From: UBA12202 sp049595035
GTDB taxonomy: Bacteria; Pseudomonadota; Alphaproteobacteria; Puniceispirillales; UBA1172
DNA length: 64,000 bases
Direction of reading: 5' to 3'
Assembly (NCBI GenBank): GCA_049595035.1
Contig: JBMYKD010000007.1
Span: forward strand, 31,473-95,472
This document shows, one piece after another, positions 60,954-64,000 of this stretch. The translations under genes were made by a program, and so were the position numbers. How positions within the stretch are numbered: position 1 is the first letter of the stretch; each line of letters opens with the position of its first letter. Under the pieces are notes generated by a model. It had not been told where the DNA came from. It did no database searches and saw only the letters and a program-made list of their open reading frames with translations.

Positions 60954-61784
60954 ATGAAAACTATTTTATCCATTCAGTCCCAAGTCAGTTTTGGTGCCGT
61001 CGGCAATACGCTGGCAACCATGGTGGCCAATGTCATGGATATTGATATCGCAACAGTCAATACCATCAGTCTGGTCGCACATCCGGGCTATGGTATCCGT
61101 GCCGGTGGGATAACCAGTGATGCTGATCTTTCCTCCATTCTAACAGCAATATCAACCCTTGATCTATGGGCTGATATCGGCATGATCACAACCGGATATA
61201 TGGCTAAAAATACGCAAGTTGGATTAACCCGCACCGCGATTGATAGCGCAAAATCCCGCCCACTGGCTTCACCGTTATCTGTGCTTATTGATCCTGCCTT
61301 TGGCGATCATGGCAAGCATTATAACGATGCCGGGATTGCCCATGCCATTCGTAACGAATTGCTACCCGTGGCCGATATCATTACGCCCAACCGATTTGAA
61401 GCCTGTTTTCTCAGCGGCATGGATATCACTGATGCCGCAACAGCCGCCAGCGCAGGGCGCACCTTACTATCCCGTTATGAGAACATGAAAACAGTAATCA
61501 TCACCGGTATTGTGCTGGATAGCCAGTCTATGGATATACTGATCCAGCGCGATCAGATCATGCATCACACGGCCCCGCGTCTAGACCATAATGCCAATGG
61601 TTTTGCTGGTGGTGGTGATCTATTTGCATCATTGTTATCAGGATATCTGATGAAAGGCGTTGACATGGGCAAAGCCTTTCAGACAACCGCAGACCTGACA
61701 GGACGCATTCTTAAGCATCTGGATAAACAGAAAGAACGGGATATCTTCCGCCATGCTATTATGGCATGCTTTAATGACGGGTGA
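60954..61784 (+). CDS. pdxY: pyridoxal kinase
   Basis: 276 residues from the ATG at 60954, with GGAA five bases upstream; an ATG four codons earlier is also in frame. Ribokinase-fold PdxY/PdxK: ILSIQSQVSFGAVGNTLA at the N-terminus (substrate loop), ITPNRFEACFLSG in the centre, and the anion-hole motif NGFAGGGDLFASLLSGYL near the C-terminus. Phosphorylates pyridoxal in the PLP salvage pathway. Its TGA abuts the asd stop on the other strand. Confidence 0.92.
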   Translation: MKTILSIQSQVSFGAVGNTLATMVANVMDIDIATVNTISLVAHPGYGIRAGGITSDADLSSILTAISTLDLWADIGMITTGYMAKNTQVGLTRTAIDSAKSRPLASPLSVLIDPAFGDHGKHYNDAGIAHAIRNELLPVADIITPNRFEACFLSGMDITDAATAASAGRTLLSRYENMKTVIITGIVLDSQSMDILIQRDQIMHHTAPRLDHNANGFAGGGDLFASLLSGYLMKGVDMGKAFQTTADLTGRILKHLDKQKERDIFRHAIMACFNDG

Positions 61785-62810
61785 TTACAATCCCCGCCGC
61801 AAACATTCTTCTGCTATCTGGACGGAATTTAAAGCCGCGCCTTTGCGCAGATTATCTGACACACACCAGAATACCAGACCATGATCAACTGTCTTATCGC
61901 GGCGCAAGCGTGAGATATAGACCGCATCTTCACCAGCCGCTTCTTTCGGGGTGACATAGCCTTCATCAGCGCGGTAGTCAATCACCGACACGCCTTCGGC
62001 TTCGCGCAATATATCCCTTGCCGCATCTTCATCACATGGCTTTTCGCATTCAATAAATACCGCTTCACTGTGACCAATAAAGACAGGAACGCGAACACAA
62101 TGGGCAACCACTTCAATGGCCGGGTCGAGAATCTTTTTTGTCTCAACCTCCATTTTCCATTCTTCTTTGGTAAAGCCATCATCCATGAATATATCGATAT
62201 GGGGGATTATATTAAATGCAATTTCCTTGGTGAAATTTTGCGGCTTTTTAAAGTCATTAACAAAAACCCCGCGTGTTTGTTCAAATAGCTCATCCATTGC
62301 CGGATTGCCAGCACCAGAAACCGCCTGATAGGTCGATACAACAACCCGCTTAATCCCGTAAGCTTCATGCAGTGGCTTAAGGGCAACAACTAGCTGGGCG
62401 GTTGAGCAATTGGGGTTAGCAATAATGTTACGGCGATCCTGATCCTTGAAATATGACTCAAGCACATGGCCATTTACCTCAGGCACGATCAACGGGACAT
62501 CTTCATCCATCCGAAAAGCTGATGAATTATCAATGACAACACAGCCAGCGGCACCAGCTTTGGGGCCTAATTCTTTGACCAGTTCTGATCCGGCGGAAAA
62601 AAGCGCAATATCTGCATCAGCAAAATCAAACCCATCAACCGACTGAACAGACAGAATATCGTCTTCACCATAGCTGATTTCTTTGCCAACAGAGTTCTTT
62701 GACGCTAGAGCAAACACCTTATCAACAGGAAATTCCCGTTCAGCAAGGGTTCTCAGCATTTCGCGACCAACTGCACCAGTAGCCCCGACAACAGCAACAT
62801 TATAGCTCAT
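61785..62810 (-). CDS. asd: aspartate-semialdehyde dehydrogenase
   Basis: 341 residues. Reduces beta-aspartyl phosphate to the semialdehyde, the branch compound for lysine, threonine and methionine. NADP loop VAVVGATGAVGREML (5-19), catalytic Cys in NPNCSTAQLV, substrate region VPVFIGHSEAVFIE. Follows leuB on the same strand with an 8-base gap, the standard alphaproteobacterial leuB-asd arrangement. Confidence 0.97.
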   Translation of the reverse strand: MSYNVAVVGATGAVGREMLRTLAEREFPVDKVFALASKNSVGKEISYGEDDILSVQSVDGFDFADADIALFSAGSELVKELGPKAGAAGCVVIDNSSAFRMDEDVPLIVPEVNGHVLESYFKDQDRRNIIANPNCSTAQLVVALKPLHEAYGIKRVVVSTYQAVSGAGNPAMDELFEQTRGVFVNDFKKPQNFTKEIAFNIIPHIDIFMDDGFTKEEWKMEVETKKILDPAIEVVAHCVRVPVFIGHSEAVFIECEKPCDEDAARDILREAEGVSVIDYRADEGYVTPKEAAGEDAVYISRLRRDKTVDHGLVFWCVSDNLRKGAALNSVQIAEECLRRGL

Positions 62811-62818
62811 ATTTTTTC

Positions 62819-63928
62819 CTATCTTGCGAGATGGTCAAGCGCATCAAGGACTTCTGCGACCATGCCATCTGTACCTGTTTCCGTTGCGCCCGGTGCCATG
62901 ATATCACCTGTTCGCTTTCCGCTTTCCAATGCTTTTTCAACAGCCTTTTCAACCAGATCAGCATCTTCGCCCATATCAAAGGAATAGCGCAGCATCATGG
63001 CAAAACTCAATAATTGTGCTAAAGGATTAGCAATACCCTTACCAGCAATATCAGGGGCAGAGCCATGCACAGGTTCATAAAAGGAACGACGGGAGCCTGT
63101 ATCCGGATCAATGTCACCTAAGGATGCTGATGGCAACATGCCCAGTGACCCTGTCAACATCGCGGCACAATCAGATAGCAGGTCACCAAACAAATTATCG
63201 GTTACAATCACATCAAATTGCTTTGGCCGCCGGACAAGCTGCATGGCACAATTGTCAGCATACATGTTTTCATATTCCAGTCCCTGGCCTTCTGCGGCAT
63301 GAAGCGCGGTCATAGTTTCCCGCCACAACACACCGGAATGCATAACATTGGCTTTTTCCACGCTGGTAATTTTCTGGCCCCGCTTACGCGCCAGATCAAA
63401 TGCTACCCGGCCAATGCGTTCAATTTCTGGTACTGAATAGAGGTTGGTATCATAAGCATAAAGGATACCGTCCCTTTCTTCGCGGCCGCGGGGTTCGGCA
63501 AAATAGGTGCCGCCTGTCAACTCCCGCACGATCATGATATCAAGCCCGGAGATAACATCTTCTTTCAGTGTTGATGACGATACCAAAGGTGGAAACACAA
63601 GGGCTGGCCGCAGATTAGCATAGAGATCCATTTCTTTCCGCATACGCAGAAGTCCACGTTCCGGCTTGAGTTCAAAAGGCAGATTATCATAGCGGTGATC
63701 ACCCGCCGCACCAAACAGAACCGCGTCACATGACATGACATCAGCCATCGTTTCATCAGTGATGGGCACGCCATGCTTTTCATAGGAAACACCACCACAT
63801 AATCCATGCATAGTATCAAAAGAAAAGGTTCGATGTTTTGCAAACCAGTCGGCCACTTTCATGGTTGCGGCCATGACTTCGGGGCCAATGCCATCACCAG
63901 GCATAATCATAATCTTGCGGTTACTCAT
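62819..63928 (-). CDS. leuB: 3-isopropylmalate dehydrogenase
   Basis: 369 residues, metal-dependent beta-decarboxylating dehydrogenase of leucine synthesis. MPGDGIGPEV at the N-terminus, LRPALVFPP, VRELTGGTYFAEPRG, the NAD-specific GSLGMLPSASLGD and the closing YEPVHGSAPDIAGKGIANP. The start ATG has GTGAGGA upstream. Leads directly into asd. Confidence 0.98.
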   Translation of the reverse strand: MSNRKIMIMPGDGIGPEVMAATMKVADWFAKHRTFSFDTMHGLCGGVSYEKHGVPITDETMADVMSCDAVLFGAAGDHRYDNLPFELKPERGLLRMRKEMDLYANLRPALVFPPLVSSSTLKEDVISGLDIMIVRELTGGTYFAEPRGREERDGILYAYDTNLYSVPEIERIGRVAFDLARKRGQKITSVEKANVMHSGVLWRETMTALHAAEGQGLEYENMYADNCAMQLVRRPKQFDVIVTDNLFGDLLSDCAAMLTGSLGMLPSASLGDIDPDTGSRRSFYEPVHGSAPDIAGKGIANPLAQLLSFAMMLRYSFDMGEDADLVEKAVEKALESGKRTGDIMAPGATETGTDGMVAEVLDALDHLAR

Positions 63929-63960
63929 CTTGCTATCCTCACTTGCTGGAATCTTTTCGT

Positions 63961-63972
63961 CTGCATATGCAG
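63961..63972. repeat. 12-bp perfect palindrome before leuB
   Basis: CTGCATATGCAG lies in the 55-base gap between the presumed leuD stop and the leuB start. A repressor site or chance; no other support. Confidence 0.3.
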
Positions 63973-63983
63973 GTTGTCAGGCG

Positions 63984-64000
63984 TTACAGCCATGGATGGG
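63984..64000 (-). CDS. leuD: 3' end of leuD (partial)
   Basis: Five codons read leftward from the window edge: His-Pro-Trp-Leu and TAA (stop at 63986-63984). LeuD (isopropylmalate isomerase small subunit) often ends in a PW(L/I) motif, and leuD usually lies directly upstream of leuB in alphaproteobacteria. The identification rests on this end and the order only. Confidence 0.45.

Noticed and set aside
1..64000. CRISPR arrays, insertion sequences, rRNA genes, toxin-antitoxin pairs, secondary-metabolite genes
   Set aside because: Looked for by eye on both strands; no regularly spaced repeats, transposase motifs, rRNA-like conserved stretches or such gene sets were found.

Overview
The window looks like a compact chromosomal segment of an alphaproteobacterium. 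The evidence is gene order: leuD-leuB-asd, sdhCDAB with mdh-sucA-sucB-lpd, an F1-only atpHAGDC operon, rplU-rpmA-obgE-proB-proA-nadD-rsfS-rlmH-gpmI-ctpA-rppH, tal-DUF484-xerC, and a chorismate mutase-hisC-tyrC unit. Mid-range base composition, very tight packing and a heterotetrameric sarcosine-oxidase-type operon fit a marine lineage such as SAR116/Puniceispirillales. That placement is inference; no database search was possible. I see no prophage, insertion sequence, CRISPR array or rRNA. One tRNA gene, tRNA-Ser(CGA), is present.

Layout. 1-7 kb: argH, a small LptM-like lipoprotein, lysA, a zinc-ribbon membrane protein, a DUF218 protein, then the leftward aromatic/histidine unit (chorismate mutase, hisC, tyrC). 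7-12.7 kb: methyltransferase, gloB, folB with a FolM-like reductase, a HAD-IIA protein with an altered catalytic motif, an SDR and a class II aldolase-like protein. 12.8-18 kb: soxB-soxD-soxA-soxG, whose delta subunit has lost the zinc-binding cysteines. 18-19.3 kb: periplasmic glutathione peroxidase and a HAD phosphatase.

19.3-26.8 kb is the most interesting region. It holds a T7-lysozyme-like amidase, an NlpC/P60 peptidase, an AmpG-type permease, MurQ, AnmK, a PIG-L deacetylase, a GH84 beta-N-acetylglucosaminidase and an M19 dipeptidase, and none of the soluble enzymes shows a signal peptide. Together they could import anhydro-muropeptides and take them apart in the cytosol. The GH84 enzyme stands where NagZ (GH3) would act in the textbook route, and M19 could split L-Ala-D-Glu.

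26.8-38.8 kb: Ca2+/Na+ exchanger, a MaoC/HTD2-like hydratase, tRNA-Ser, then the ribosome/proline/NAD/RNA-processing block. Here rplU has a leader with mutually exclusive hairpins and a Lys/Ala-rich protein tail, rsfS probably starts at ATT, and gpmI has promoter spacing suggesting a leaderless mRNA. 38.8-48.3 kb: F1 ATPase, priA, transaldolase, DUF484 and xerC. 48.4-64 kb: TCA-cycle genes (lpd, sucB, sucA, mdh, zapE, sdhBADC, with no sucCD), a frame-disrupted unknown gene, pyridoxal kinase, asd, leuB and the last codons of leuD.

Convergent genes are packed so tightly that several pairs abut or share stop-codon bases, leaving little room for intrinsic terminators. Starts were adjusted where Shine-Dalgarno sites or family N-termini favoured an internal start; many genes have no clear Shine-Dalgarno site.
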